DNA of 61,312 nt. Origin: SZUA-186 sp039714155. Lineage in GTDB: Bacteria > Pseudomonadota > Gammaproteobacteria > UBA9214. The position numbers and the translations under genes are program-made. The stretch spans positions 1 to 61,312 of the forward strand of contig JBDLJX010000005.1 of assembly GCA_039714155.1 (NCBI GenBank). Reading direction: 5' to 3'. This document shows, piece by piece, positions 14,726 to 24,887 of the stretch. Each line of letters starts with the position of its first letter. The stretch's first letter is position 1. The notes below the pieces were generated by a model, which saw only the letters and a program-made list of their open reading frames with translations, was not told where the DNA came from and made no database searches.

Positions 14726-16150
14726 TCAGGATGCCCGGTCGATGTAAGCGAGCAGGCAACCGGCCGTGGCCTCCATTTCCAGCAGTTGCACCGCCTCCTC
14801 CTGTGGCAGTGGCATGCTGAACAGGTAGCCCTGGAACTGATCACATTGCAGGTTGCGCAAAAAGGCCAGTTGCGCCTCGGTTTCGACGCCTTCGGCAATA
14901 ACATCAAGGCCGCAGGCATGCGCCATGGCGATAATGCCGCGCACAATGGTAGCGATATCCGGGTCCGAAGTGATATCGCGGACAAACGAACGGTCTATCT
15001 TGACTGTGCTGATCGGCAAATGTTGCAGGAAGTTCGGTAATGAGTAGCCGGTCCCGAAGTCATCAACCGAGATGCGTATGCCGGCGTCATGCAGGCTGCG
15101 CATAACTGTGGCGGCAGTGTCGATATTGTTCATCACAGTACATTCAGTGATTTCGATTTCCAGATTTGCCGGTGCGATACCTGCCGCATCGGTGATTGTC
15201 AGCAACTGCCTGACCAGCCGGGATTGCATGTAGGTATCGGCAGACAGGTTGACAGCCATCGAGAGGCTGTCGTGGCCGGCAGTCTGCCACTGTTGCAGTT
15301 GTCGGCACGCCGTTTGCAGTACCCAGGTATCGATTGCTGCCATCTGGCCGCTGTTTTCGGCCACTGGCAAAAACCGGTCCGGTGACAACAACCCGGCCTG
15401 TGGATGGTCCCAGCGCAGCAATGCTTCCATGCCGGTAATCCTGCCGGTCCTCAGGTCCAGTTTGGGCAGGTAGTGCAGCTCAAACTGCCCGTCTGCCAGC
15501 GCTGTGGGTATGCCGCTGGCAAGGGTGTCATGCTCCGTGCCGGGCACCGCCGGGCCTGTCGGTTCGTCGTCGACCCCCCGGGCATGGTGTACTGTTTCAT
15601 GGATCTGTTTCAGCAGTGCACTGGCATCGGTATCGACATGTTCTGTCAATGCATCAATAATGCGGGTAATGACATGGTCCGTGGCCGTATCAGCCTGTGT
15701 TGGTTGTTCCTGCTGGTGTTCCAGGAACAGTGCCCCCATCTCAAGCATGGTCGCGAGGTAGTGTTTGCTGGCCTTGCCTTCCTGCTGAATCAGCAGGTTC
15801 AGCCAGGCACAACCATGCTGCAGTTGTTGCAATGCTGCTTGCGGACCGGTGTTTGCAGCATGTTCAATGCTGATCGCGATAACCCCTACCATGCTGTTGC
15901 CAAACCTGATCGGAAAGCCAATGACATTACATAACGGGCTGCCGGCTACCTGATGTACCAGATTGCGCTGGTGTTTTATGGTCTCGCGGGCCATGCTCAG
16001 CAGTGTCGGGGAAGGTGTAGTGCCGGATGGCCAGTGGGCCACTGGTGTATAACCGGTGCTGTCCTTGCCAGGCATCAGCACGATGGCATGGGTGACGCCG
16101 TCGATCATGTGGCATTGCTGGTTGAGCCAGGCTTGCGTTACGGACTTCAA
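14726..16150 (-). CDS. Cyclic di-GMP phosphodiesterase (EAL domain) with N-terminal GAF-like region
   Basis: A 474-residue cytoplasmic protein. Residues 1 to about 150 resemble a sensory GAF-like domain, the next 60 are a linker, and the last 250 are an EAL domain. Catalytic motifs are intact: GMEALLRW (the EAL motif itself), NLSADTYM, EITECTV, DDFGTGYS, KIDRSFV, and AEGVETEAQ. It should hydrolyse c-di-GMP to pGpG. No membrane segment or GGDEF domain is present. The signal it senses is unknown. Confidence 0.9.
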   Translation of the reverse strand: MKSVTQAWLNQQCHMIDGVTHAIVLMPGKDSTGYTPVAHWPSGTTPSPTLLSMARETIKHQRNLVHQVAGSPLCNVIGFPIRFGNSMVGVIAISIEHAANTGPQAALQQLQHGCAWLNLLIQQEGKASKHYLATMLEMGALFLEHQQEQPTQADTATDHVITRIIDALTEHVDTDASALLKQIHETVHHARGVDDEPTGPAVPGTEHDTLASGIPTALADGQFELHYLPKLDLRTGRITGMEALLRWDHPQAGLLSPDRFLPVAENSGQMAAIDTWVLQTACRQLQQWQTAGHDSLSMAVNLSADTYMQSRLVRQLLTITDAAGIAPANLEIEITECTVMNNIDTAATVMRSLHDAGIRISVDDFGTGYSLPNFLQHLPISTVKIDRSFVRDITSDPDIATIVRGIIAMAHACGLDVIAEGVETEAQLAFLRNLQCDQFQGYLFSMPLPQEEAVQLLEMEATAGCLLAYIDRAS

Positions 16151-16448
16151 GTGTTCAGCTCCTGCGATTTATCGTGTTGTCCGGATGCGCGGCAGGCCGG
16201 TTTCCCTTGGCCGTACACCGCAACACTGCATACCAGGAGGCTATCGGCAGCGTAGATACTTTCCACAGTGTTGAAGTGAGGTGTTCGTCTCAAACCACGA
16301 GAGAGCCGGACATCGGTTAAGCCGGGCGGGCCAGGGGCAAATACTGTCTCAAGGTATGACGGGCATATGCGATAACCTTAGTATATGGAGTAAAACAGTG
16401 GCGTTTTTTTTCGCTATGAGCAGTTAAGATCAGCTAGAATCGACGACG
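16151..16448. other. Promoter region between the EAL gene and sucA
   Basis: A divergent intergenic region with no coding frame. The rightward sucA promoter must lie here; AT-rich GTATATGGAGTAAAA near 16380 is a possible core element but I see no clear -35/-10 pair. No repeat elements are present. Confidence 0.35.
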
Positions 16449-19289
16449 ATGAGCGGGCAACTGTTCAAGACTTTACAGCGATCATCCTTACTGGATGGCG
16501 GTAACGTTGCCTACGTTGAAGCCCTTTACGAGAGCTGGATGCAGGACCCTGATTCAGTGGCACCGCACTGGCGCGAATATTTCAGGGAACTACCGGCCGT
16601 CAATGGCCACACCCACGCAGATATCTCCCACGCCGAAATCAAGGCCGAGTTCAGCCGCCTGACCGGGCGGTTACGCGGTCATCGCATAGCACGGATGACC
16701 GGTGCGCGGCTGGCGCATGAGAGCAAGCAGGTGCGGGTGCTGCAGTTGATCAATGCCTACCGCTTCCGTGGTCACCAGCATGCACGGACCGACCCGCTGC
16801 AGCGCTTTGATGCCCGGCCGATCCCGGAACTGTCACTGGATTACCATGAGCTGACCGAGGCCGATCTCGATACTGTCTTTCAGACCGGTTCCCTGGTTGG
16901 ACCCGAGGAGGCCACGCTCGAGGAGATCCTGTTTGCGCTGAACCGCACCTACTGTGAAACCGTCGGTGCAGAATACATGCATATCACAGATACCGGGGAA
17001 AAACGCTGGTTGCAGCAGCACCTCGAAGGTGTGCAGTCACCCCCGGGTTTGCCGAACGAGACACGCCACTGGCTGCTGGAGCGGCTGACGGCGGCCGAGG
17101 GTATAGAGCGTTACCTGCATGCGAAATATGTCGGTCAGAAGCGCTTCTCGCTCGAAGGTGGCGAGAGCCTGATCCCGCTGGTCGGGGAGCTGATCAACCG
17201 TGCCGGGTCACAGGGCGTCAGGGAGATCGTGATCGGTATGTCGCACCGCGGCCGCCTCAACATGCTGGTAAACATACTGGGTAAATCTCCGGAGGAGCTG
17301 TTTTCCGAGTTCGAGGGACGCCACGCCATGGAACTGGCCTCCGGTGACGTGAAATACCACCAGGGTTTTTCATCGGACATCCATACGCCGGGTGGCAAGG
17401 TGCACCTGGCGCTGGCGTTCAACCCGTCACACCTGGAGATCGTTTCGCCGGTGGTGCACGGCTCGGTACGTGCGCGACAGCAGCGCTACACCGATCGCAA
17501 CTGGCGCAATGCCATGCCAGTAGTCATTCACGGTGACTCCGCCTTCGCCGGGCAGGGCGTGGTCATGGAGACCTTCAACATGTCCGATCTGCGCGGCTTT
17601 ACGACGCAGGGCACCATTCACATCATCGTCAATAACCAGATCGGTTTTACCACCAGTCAGATAAAGGATGCACGCTCGACGCTGTACTGCACAGATGTCG
17701 CCAAGATGGTCAATGCACCAATCTTCCACGTCAATGGCGATGATCCCGAAGCCGTGCTGTTTATTACCCGGGTGGCACTCGACTACCGCATGCAGTTCAG
17801 CAAGGATGTTGTGATCGACCTGGTGTGTTACCGCCGGCATGGCCACAATGAGGCTGATGAGCCTGCAGCGACACAGCCAATGATGTATTCCGACATCAAG
17901 GCATTGCCGACCACGCGGGAAAAATACGCCAGCCGGCTTGCCGACATGAATATTCTCAATGAGGAGATGCCGGATGAGCTGGTGCGCGGCTACCGTGACC
18001 GGCTGGATGCCGGTGAGAGTGTGACGACCGGTGTAACTGCGAATAATCACAACGGCAGCGGTCCAGGCGTCGACTGGGCACCGTATATCGGGCGGCAGTG
18101 GGATGGTCCTGCTGATACGGCTGTCGGTATCGATATCCTGCGCAATCTGGCTGACCGGCTGCAACAGCTGCCGGACGGCTTCGAGCTGCACCCGCGGGTT
18201 GAGAAATTGATGGCTGACCGGCGCAAGATGGCGGCCGGCGTTATCCCGGTTGACTGGGGCTTTGCCGAGACCCTGGCGTTTGCCAGCCTGCTGCATGATG
18301 GTAACCCGATCCGGCTATCCGGCCAGGACAGCGAACGCGGTACGTTCTTTCACCGGCACGCGGTATTGCATAACCAGATTGATGCTGCGACCCATGTGCC
18401 ATTGCGGAAACTGGCAGACAAGCAGCCGAATTTCCTTGTCATTGACTCGCTGCTGTCCGAGGAGGCGGTGCTGGCTTTCGAGTATGGCTATGCCACTGCC
18501 GATCCCGAGACACTGGTGATCTGGGAGGCGCAGTACGGTGATTTTGCCAATGTTGCGCAAGTCGTGATTGACCAGTTCATCACCTCCGCCCAGGCCAAGT
18601 GGGGTCGGCTATGCGGGCTGACCATGTTCCTGCCGCATGGTTACGAGGGCCAGGGACCGGAGCATTCCTCTGCGCGGCTGGAACGCTTCCTGCAATTGTG
18701 TTCCGGGCATAATATCCAGGTGTGCATACCGACGACACCGGCGCAGATGTTCCATATGCTTCGCCGGCAGATGCTGCGGCCCTTCCGCCGGCCGCTGATC
18801 GTCATGACGCCAAAGAGCCTGCTGCGGCACAAGCTGGCCACTTCGAGTCTTGATGAGTTGTCGCAGGGATGCTTCCATCCGGTCATCGGTGATGTTGATG
18901 CCGGGGACAAGGGAAATATTACCCGGCTGGTACTGTGCAGTGGCAAGGTCTACTTCGACCTTCTGGAAAAATGCCGCGAGGCCGGCCTTGATCATGTCGG
19001 TATTGTGCGGCTCGAGCAGTTGTACCCGTTTCCATGGCGGCTGCTGCGTGCAGAACTTGCGCATTATCCGAATGTGACGGAGTACATCTGGTGCCAGGAG
19101 GAACCGAAAAACCAGGGCGCCTGGTATAACACGCGACACAAGCTGGAAGAGATCGTTGGCGAGGAGTACTCGCTTATCTATACTGGCCGCAATGCTGCAT
19201 CTGCGCCGGCGGTCGGTTACCCTGCCCTGCACGTGCGCCAGCAACAGGAACTGGTTGCAGCGGCACTGGGGCTGGAGACAGCGGAATAG
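16449..19289 (+). CDS. sucA: 2-oxoglutarate dehydrogenase E1 component
   Basis: A 946-residue thiamine-diphosphate decarboxylase of the TCA cycle, of normal length. Visible features are the N-terminal GNVAYVEALYESWMQDP that docks to E2, the active-site segment IGMSHRGRLNMLVN, the ThDP/Mg motif HGDSAFAGQGVVMETFNMS, and the C-terminal transketolase-like part ending SAPAVGYPALHVRQQQEL. It begins the sucA-sucB-lpdA cluster. No succinate dehydrogenase genes are upstream, unlike E. coli. The ribosome site before the ATG is weak. Confidence 0.97.
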   Translation: MSGQLFKTLQRSSLLDGGNVAYVEALYESWMQDPDSVAPHWREYFRELPAVNGHTHADISHAEIKAEFSRLTGRLRGHRIARMTGARLAHESKQVRVLQLINAYRFRGHQHARTDPLQRFDARPIPELSLDYHELTEADLDTVFQTGSLVGPEEATLEEILFALNRTYCETVGAEYMHITDTGEKRWLQQHLEGVQSPPGLPNETRHWLLERLTAAEGIERYLHAKYVGQKRFSLEGGESLIPLVGELINRAGSQGVREIVIGMSHRGRLNMLVNILGKSPEELFSEFEGRHAMELASGDVKYHQGFSSDIHTPGGKVHLALAFNPSHLEIVSPVVHGSVRARQQRYTDRNWRNAMPVVIHGDSAFAGQGVVMETFNMSDLRGFTTQGTIHIIVNNQIGFTTSQIKDARSTLYCTDVAKMVNAPIFHVNGDDPEAVLFITRVALDYRMQFSKDVVIDLVCYRRHGHNEADEPAATQPMMYSDIKALPTTREKYASRLADMNILNEEMPDELVRGYRDRLDAGESVTTGVTANNHNGSGPGVDWAPYIGRQWDGPADTAVGIDILRNLADRLQQLPDGFELHPRVEKLMADRRKMAAGVIPVDWGFAETLAFASLLHDGNPIRLSGQDSERGTFFHRHAVLHNQIDAATHVPLRKLADKQPNFLVIDSLLSEEAVLAFEYGYATADPETLVIWEAQYGDFANVAQVVIDQFITSAQAKWGRLCGLTMFLPHGYEGQGPEHSSARLERFLQLCSGHNIQVCIPTTPAQMFHMLRRQMLRPFRRPLIVMTPKSLLRHKLATSSLDELSQGCFHPVIGDVDAGDKGNITRLVLCSGKVYFDLLEKCREAGLDHVGIVRLEQLYPFPWRLLRAELAHYPNVTEYIWCQEEPKNQGAWYNTRHKLEEIVGEEYSLIYTGRNAASAPAVGYPALHVRQQQELVAAALGLETAE

Positions 19290-19390
19290 CTGTTGCGGTT
19301 CATGAAAATGCCATCACTTGCAGGAGCAAGGTTGCTTTGGTCTCTGTTCGGATGTGCCTGATACAGGAAAAAATGGACAAGTGAGACACG

Positions 19391-20617
19391 ATGACGATTG
19401 AAGTCAAGGTACCTGCGCTGCCCGAGTCCGTCAGTGAAGGTGTCCTTGTTGCCTGGCACAAGCAGCCGGGCGATGCCATTAGCCGCGATGAGGCGCTGGT
19501 CGATATCGAGACCGACAAGGTGGTACTGGAAGTTCCGGCGCCACAGGATGGTGTGCTTGAAAAAATACTCATTAACAAGGGCGATACCGTGGTGGCCGAC
19601 CAGGTTATCGGCATTATCGGCAGCGGTGCTGCTGCCGCTGCACCATCGCAGACTGTTTCCAGCACAGAAACTGAAACAGACGAACTGGCACAACAACCGG
19701 TAGATGCACTGGCCTTCATGGGGCCGGCGGCACGCAAGCTGGTAGCTGATTACGACATTGACCCGGCCAGTATTGCCGGTACCGGCAAGGACGGCCGGAT
19801 TACCAAGGCGGATGTGCTGGCCTTCCTGAAGAGCAAGCCGCAAGCCCCTGCAAAGGTCGAGCCGAAACCGGCCAAAGCACCCCGCATCACCCCGGGCCTG
19901 CCCGAGGTCGAGGAAGACCGCCCGCAAAAACGGGTACCCATGTCACGCCTGCGGGCGCGGATCGCCGAGCGCATGCTGCATGCCACACAAGCAACCGCGA
20001 TGCTGACCACGTTCAACGAGGTCAATATGCAGCTGGTAATGGAACTGCGTGCCAGGCACAAGGAGGCGTTCGAGCAACAGCACGGTGTGCGGCTGGGTTT
20101 CATGTCCTTTTTTGTACGTGCTTCTGCCGAGGCGCTGAAACGTCACCCTGACATCAATGCCTCAATCGACGGTGATGACATTGTCTATCACGGTTTCTGC
20201 GACATCGGTGTGGCCATCAGTGCCGAGCGCGGCCTGGTGGTACCGATTCTGCGCAATGCCGAGTACATGAGCCTGGCGGAGATCGAGACCGATATCGTCG
20301 AATATGCCAACAAGGCGCGTGACGGCAAGCTGGAGATGGAAGACATAACCGGTGGCACGTTTACCATCTCCAACGGGGGTGTGTTCGGTTCCATGCTGTC
20401 GACACCGATCCTGAATCCGCCGCAGAGTGCCATCCTCGGCATGCACAAAATCGAAGACCGGCCGGTGGCCGAACACGGCGAGGTCGTGATCCGCCCGATC
20501 ATGTATGTCGCACTGACCTACGATCATCGCATTGTTGACGGCAAGAGCGCGGTGACGTTCCTCAAGACCATCAAGGAACTGCTGGAAGAACCGGCCAGCA
20601 TGTTGCTGGAAATCTGA
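19391..20617 (+). CDS. sucB: Dihydrolipoamide succinyltransferase (E2 of 2-oxoglutarate dehydrogenase)
   Basis: A 408-residue E2 protein. Domains in order: a lipoyl domain with the modified Lys in DIETDKVVLEV (first 80 residues), a linker, the E3/E1-binding domain (AFMGPAARKLVADYDID...GTGKDGRITKADVLAFL), a second linker rich in Pro/Ala/Lys, and the catalytic domain with HRIVDGKSAVTFL (His and Asp). It is 101 bases after sucA, consistent with one operon. Confidence 0.97.
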   Translation: MTIEVKVPALPESVSEGVLVAWHKQPGDAISRDEALVDIETDKVVLEVPAPQDGVLEKILINKGDTVVADQVIGIIGSGAAAAAPSQTVSSTETETDELAQQPVDALAFMGPAARKLVADYDIDPASIAGTGKDGRITKADVLAFLKSKPQAPAKVEPKPAKAPRITPGLPEVEEDRPQKRVPMSRLRARIAERMLHATQATAMLTTFNEVNMQLVMELRARHKEAFEQQHGVRLGFMSFFVRASAEALKRHPDINASIDGDDIVYHGFCDIGVAISAERGLVVPILRNAEYMSLAEIETDIVEYANKARDGKLEMEDITGGTFTISNGGVFGSMLSTPILNPPQSAILGMHKIEDRPVAEHGEVVIRPIMYVALTYDHRIVDGKSAVTFLKTIKELLEEPASMLLEI

Positions 20618-20628
20618 TTGTGACATTC

Positions 20629-20768
20629 ACCGCAAAGACGCAAAGGGCGCAAGGAAAAATTCTTTTTTGCCACGGGAGCACACGGACACACGAAAAAGAT
20701 AAAGCAAGAAATGCTCGCAAGGTATTTATGCCTTTTTGTTTTCCTGGCGTTCTTTGCGCCTTTGCGGT
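20629..20768. repeat. Dispersed inverted-repeat element (CGCAAAGACGCAAAGG family), copy 1
   Basis: The ends are inverted copies: ACCGCAAAGACGCAAAGG at the left and a complementary TTTGCGCCTTTGCGGT at the right, with an AT-richer middle. A related copy is at 30905-31058. This copy lies between sucB and lpdA and creates an open but spurious 33-codon extension in front of lpdA. Confidence 0.7.
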
Positions 20769-20809
20769 TTCTGCATTTATCGGCATATACCCTGCGCTGG
20801 TACAAACTG

Positions 20810-22243
20810 ATGACAGATAAATATGATGTGATTATCATCGGCGCCGGGCCCGCGGGTTACGTGGCCGCGATCCGCTGCGCACAGCTCGGCCTGAACACCG
20901 CCTGTGTTGACAACTGGGTCGGCAAGCAGGGCAAGCCAACACTTGGCGGCACTTGCCTGAATGCGGGCTGTATTCCCTCCAAGGCGCTGCTGGAAAGTTC
21001 CGCACTGTACGCGAAGCTGCGTGACCATGCCGGTGCACATGGCATAGTTGCCGGCGAACTAACACATGATATGGAAGCCATGATTGCCGGCAAGGACCGC
21101 ATTGTGCAGAACCTCACCGCTGGCATCGAGTCGCTGTTCAAATCAAATGGTGTGATCTGGCTGGCGGGGAATGCGCAGTTATTGCCGGACCGACGGGTAC
21201 AGATCACCGCGCACGATGGCGGCAGTCAAACCTGCAGTGCCGGACATGTCATCCTGGCGACCGGCTCTGTGCCCATGGCAATCGAAGCAGCGCCATTACA
21301 GGATGGGCATGTCGTCGATTCAGCCGGCGCACTGGACTGGACCGATGTGCCGGAACGCCTTGGCATCATCGGTGCCGGCGTGGTAGGCCTTGAGCTTGGA
21401 AGTGTCTGGCAACGCCTTGGATCAACCGTGACCTTGCTGGAAGCGCAGGATGTATTCCTGTCAATGGCGGACCAGCAGCTTGCCCGCACGGCACAGACAT
21501 TGCTCCGTAAACAGGGGCTTGATATACGTCTGTGTGCGCTGGTCAAGCAGACCAAAGCCGCTAACGGCACAGTCAGTGTTGACTACGAAGACAAGGACGG
21601 CACGCAATCAGCGGTTTTCGACCGCCTGATTGTTGCCGTGGGCCGTCGACCCTGCACAGAAGGATTGACGGTAGCCGAGACCGATCTGCTGTTTGATGAG
21701 GGCGGCTGCGTGCATGTCGATGAAAATTGCTGCACCAATCTGCCCGGTGTCTATGCGATCGGCGATGTCGTACGTGGTCCGATGCTGGCACACAAGGGAT
21801 CGGAAGAGGGTATTGCCGTGGCCGAGCGCATTGCGGGCCAGAGCCCGGAAGTTAACTATGGCACCATTCCATCAGTGATCTATACCCACCCCGAGATCGC
21901 CTGGGTCGGCAAAACCGAGGAGGCACTGCAACAAAGCGCAATGCCGTATCGCAGCGGTGTATTCCCGTTTGCCGCCAACGGCAGGGCGCGTGCCATGCAG
22001 GAGACCGAAGGCATGGTCAAGGTGCTGAGTGATGAAGATACCGACGAGGTGCTTGGCGTACACATTATCGGTGCGTCGGCTTCAGAACTGATTGGTCAGG
22101 CGGTTATTTCCATGGAATTTGGCGGCAGTAGTGAGGATATTGCGCGGACCGTGTTCGCGCATCCGACCCTGTCGGAAAGCCTGCACGAGGCGGCGCTGGC
22201 AGTCGACGGGCGCGCCTTGCATATCGCCCGCAAGCACCGCTGA
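20810..22243 (+). CDS. lpdA: Dihydrolipoamide dehydrogenase (E3)
   Basis: A 477-residue flavoprotein disulfide reductase that reoxidises lipoyl groups using NAD+. FAD-binding GAGPAGYVAAIRCAQLG is at the N-terminus, the redox disulfide is GGTCLNAGCIPSKALL, the NAD-binding fold is IGAGVVGLELGSVW, and the C-terminal catalytic His-Glu is in FAHPTLSESLHEAAL. The ATG at 20810 is chosen because the preceding open codons come from a repeat element. It is third in the sucA-sucB-lpdA cluster and probably also serves pyruvate dehydrogenase and glycine cleavage. Confidence 0.97.
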   Translation: MTDKYDVIIIGAGPAGYVAAIRCAQLGLNTACVDNWVGKQGKPTLGGTCLNAGCIPSKALLESSALYAKLRDHAGAHGIVAGELTHDMEAMIAGKDRIVQNLTAGIESLFKSNGVIWLAGNAQLLPDRRVQITAHDGGSQTCSAGHVILATGSVPMAIEAAPLQDGHVVDSAGALDWTDVPERLGIIGAGVVGLELGSVWQRLGSTVTLLEAQDVFLSMADQQLARTAQTLLRKQGLDIRLCALVKQTKAANGTVSVDYEDKDGTQSAVFDRLIVAVGRRPCTEGLTVAETDLLFDEGGCVHVDENCCTNLPGVYAIGDVVRGPMLAHKGSEEGIAVAERIAGQSPEVNYGTIPSVIYTHPEIAWVGKTEEALQQSAMPYRSGVFPFAANGRARAMQETEGMVKVLSDEDTDEVLGVHIIGASASELIGQAVISMEFGGSSEDIARTVFAHPTLSESLHEAALAVDGRALHIARKHR

Positions 22244-22256
22244 ACGAAACAATCCG

Positions 22257-22306
22257 GTGCTCTATCCATGTGATTATTACTCGCAATTATCACATGGATA
22301 GAGCAC
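22257..22306. repeat. Palindromic hairpin repeat, copy 3 of 3
   Basis: Arms of 22 bases at 22257-22278 and 22285-22306 with one mismatch and a 6-base loop; the arms match those of the copies at 4933-4989 and 5819-5873. It lies between the convergent lpdA and GGDEF/EAL genes, and its right arm touches the stop codon of the latter. Confidence 0.9.
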
Positions 22307-24840
22307 TAGGCATGACGCTGTTCCGGGCTGTCCAAAAAATCTTCGAATTCACTCGCCGGCATGGCATGGGCGATATAGAAACCCTGGATCATGTCGCAAT
22401 GCATGGTTTTCAGTAGCTGCAAGTGGGATTTCGTTTCCACGCCCTCAGCAATAACCGTGAGTCCAAGGGTATGCGCCATGGCGATGATCGCGGAGACGAT
22501 GGCGGAGCCGCGTTTATCCTTCTCCATATTCAGAATAAAGCTGCGGTCGATCTTGAGCTTGTCGATGGGCAGGTTCATGACGTAACTGAGTGAGGAATAG
22601 CCGGTGCCGAAATCATCAAGGGAAATCTTCACGCCCATATCCTTGAATGCCTTCATGGTTGCAATTGCCAGCTCGGGATCATGCAGAATACCGGTTTCGG
22701 TAAGTTCCAGTTCCAGTGAGTTCGGATTCAGGCCGGAACGCTGCAGGGTGCGGGCGATCAGGCTTTCGAGCTCCTGGCCATTGAAATGCACGGCCGATAC
22801 ATTGATCGACATATTGATTGGGTCGCTGTACATGGTTTGCCACGTCTGTGCCTGGCGACAGGCTTCATGGATGACCCATTCACTGATCGGGACAATCAGG
22901 CCATATTCCTCGGCAATCGGTACAAACACTTCCGGTGACACCTTGCCCATCTCCGCATCAGTCCAGCGCAGCAGCGACTCAACGCCGGTAATGCGGCCCG
23001 AGTCAAGATTCATCTGTGGCTGGTAATGCAGTTCGAGTTCACCATTTTCCACGGCCCGTCGCAGGCGGCTCTCGATTTCCAGCTTGCGGACCGCTGCATC
23101 GTTCATTTTCCTGGAGTAGTACTGGTAGTTGTTGCGGCCGAGCTTCTTGGCGCTGTACATGGCGATGTCGGCATTTTTCATCAGGTCACTGGAATTTTCA
23201 CCGTCATCCGGATACAGGGCGATACCGATACTGCTGGTGACATGCATTTCCTGCTGGTCAATAACAAACGCTTCCGACAGTGATTCGAGAATTCGTCGTG
23301 CTACCTTCTGGGCAGCGGCCGAACCGCTGATCTGTGGTAACAGGATGATGAATTCATCACCGGCCAGCCGTGCCACAACATTGCTGGCATCATCACTGTT
23401 GGTATGGGAAACCACATCGGATTCACGCAGGCATCCGGAGAGCCGGTCGGCAAAGGCCGACAGCATCTTGTCACCAGCCTGGTGTCCGAGGGTGTCATTG
23501 ATGCGTTTGAAGTTGTCGAGGTCCAGGAACAGGATGGCAAGTTCCTGCTGGTTACGGCGGGCTTCGGCCGTTGCACGGTTGAGGTAATCCCTGAACATCA
23601 TGCGATTCGGCAGACCGGTGAGACTGTCATGGTAGGCGACGTAGCGTACCTGCTCATGATAGTGACTCAGACTTTCACTCATTTCCCGGAATGATCGCGC
23701 CAGATCACCGATTTCATCGCTGGAGGAGACATCGATGTCCACCTGCAGTTTGCCCTTGCCAATCGCTTTTGCGGCAAAACTGAGTTTCCGAATTGGCACC
23801 AGCAGAAATGTTTTCAGTGCCCCGAACAGCAGTGCCATGGTGATCAGGATGGAGATGGACGTGATCAGGGTGACAGTTATGCCAAGACTGTTGCGCTTGG
23901 CAAGCAGTTCATGCTCGGGATAAGACGTGAACATATAGAGCCAGTTATCCAGTTGCATACCCATGAACCGGGCTGTTTCAGTGTTGTATTCGGCTTCGAC
24001 CGGTTGATTGTTTGCAATACCGGTCTTCAGTGTTTTGAAAAGCCCTGCCGGTAATTGCTTTGGTGTTCCCGAACCTTTCTTCCGGAAAAGGATATTACCG
24101 GCGGCATCCGTGAAAAATACCCGGCTGCTTTCGCCAATTTTCCGGTTAAACGCGTGCTTTTTCAGGAAGCCCAGATCAACGGTCAGCATCATGTAACCGA
24201 ACAGTTCCGGTTCCGATGTGTCGTCATCACTATCCCCGGCAGGGTAAAACAGCGGTTTGCTGGTCAGCAGCGCAGGCTTGTTGTTGTCAGGATTGCGGAA
24301 GAATTCGGCATGGATAGTATCGGACTTGTTGCTGGAGGCGATAAAATAATCAGTGCTGGATTCATCGTCTGTCTGGTTGCCGATCTTGCCGAGTGTGGAA
24401 CGCAGCATTTCCCTGCCATTGGGTGAGACAATACGAATCTCGTAATATTCAGGGTAGGCGATCTGGTAACTGAACAGCAGTTCCTGCACCTCGCGTTCCA
24501 GGTCCGATATATCCGGCAGCTGCCAGCCATCACGGACAAAGCGGCGGACAGATTCGGTACTGGCAAACAGGCTGGCATTGGCACGGGCGGTGCGTAGCTG
24601 GAATTCGGTCTGCAGCCTGATCTGCTCCAGCATCGTCGTCATCTGGTCCTCTGCACGGTGCCGGGCAACATCCATCAGCATGCTGTAGGCAATCCAGCCC
24701 AGTGCCAGCAGTGGCACCACGATCAGGGGTATCAGCAGGACCAGTATCTTGGTTTGAAGTGTTTTTAGTCGCAAATCGGCATCCCGGCAGTCAGATTCCA
24801 GTAACCGCCATGGGCATACCTTACCTTTGGCGGGCAACAT
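22306..24840 (-). CDS. Membrane sensor with Cache-like, HAMP, GGDEF and EAL domains
   Basis: An 844-residue c-di-GMP turnover protein. The order is a transmembrane helix (ILVLLIPLIVVPLLALGWIAY), a periplasmic sensor of about 270 residues of the Cache type, a second helix, a HAMP linker, GGDEF and EAL. The GGDEF signature is RLAGDEFIILL (first Gly replaced by Ala, a variant also found in active enzymes). The EAL signature reads GVESLLRW, with the metal-binding Glu kept, and the other motifs (ELTETGIL, DDFGTGYSS, KIDRSF, IAEGVET) are intact. A TTG at 24774 would start the protein at RLKTLQTKIL, a more typical N-terminus; the ATG at 24840 is given here. Net activity may be synthase, hydrolase or both. 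Confidence 0.9.
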   Translation of the reverse strand: MLPAKGKVCPWRLLESDCRDADLRLKTLQTKILVLLIPLIVVPLLALGWIAYSMLMDVARHRAEDQMTTMLEQIRLQTEFQLRTARANASLFASTESVRRFVRDGWQLPDISDLEREVQELLFSYQIAYPEYYEIRIVSPNGREMLRSTLGKIGNQTDDESSTDYFIASSNKSDTIHAEFFRNPDNNKPALLTSKPLFYPAGDSDDDTSEPELFGYMMLTVDLGFLKKHAFNRKIGESSRVFFTDAAGNILFRKKGSGTPKQLPAGLFKTLKTGIANNQPVEAEYNTETARFMGMQLDNWLYMFTSYPEHELLAKRNSLGITVTLITSISILITMALLFGALKTFLLVPIRKLSFAAKAIGKGKLQVDIDVSSSDEIGDLARSFREMSESLSHYHEQVRYVAYHDSLTGLPNRMMFRDYLNRATAEARRNQQELAILFLDLDNFKRINDTLGHQAGDKMLSAFADRLSGCLRESDVVSHTNSDDASNVVARLAGDEFIILLPQISGSAAAQKVARRILESLSEAFVIDQQEMHVTSSIGIALYPDDGENSSDLMKNADIAMYSAKKLGRNNYQYYSRKMNDAAVRKLEIESRLRRAVENGELELHYQPQMNLDSGRITGVESLLRWTDAEMGKVSPEVFVPIAEEYGLIVPISEWVIHEACRQAQTWQTMYSDPINMSINVSAVHFNGQELESLIARTLQRSGLNPNSLELELTETGILHDPELAIATMKAFKDMGVKISLDDFGTGYSSLSYVMNLPIDKLKIDRSFILNMEKDKRGSAIVSAIIAMAHTLGLTVIAEGVETKSHLQLLKTMHCDMIQGFYIAHAMPASEFEDFLDSPEQRHA

Positions 24841-24887
24841 AAGGTTTTGCGGCAGAAATGCTTGAAACTTGAGGGCTTACAGGTGAT

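Noticed and set aside
17427..18296. A 289-codon frame antisense to sucA
   Set aside because: Lies entirely inside the well-supported sucA gene and has no motif or ribosome site.
20711..20809. N-terminal hydrophobic extension of LpdA that looks like a signal peptide
   Set aside because: It is encoded by the right half of a dispersed repeat element; the family start is the ATG at 20810.
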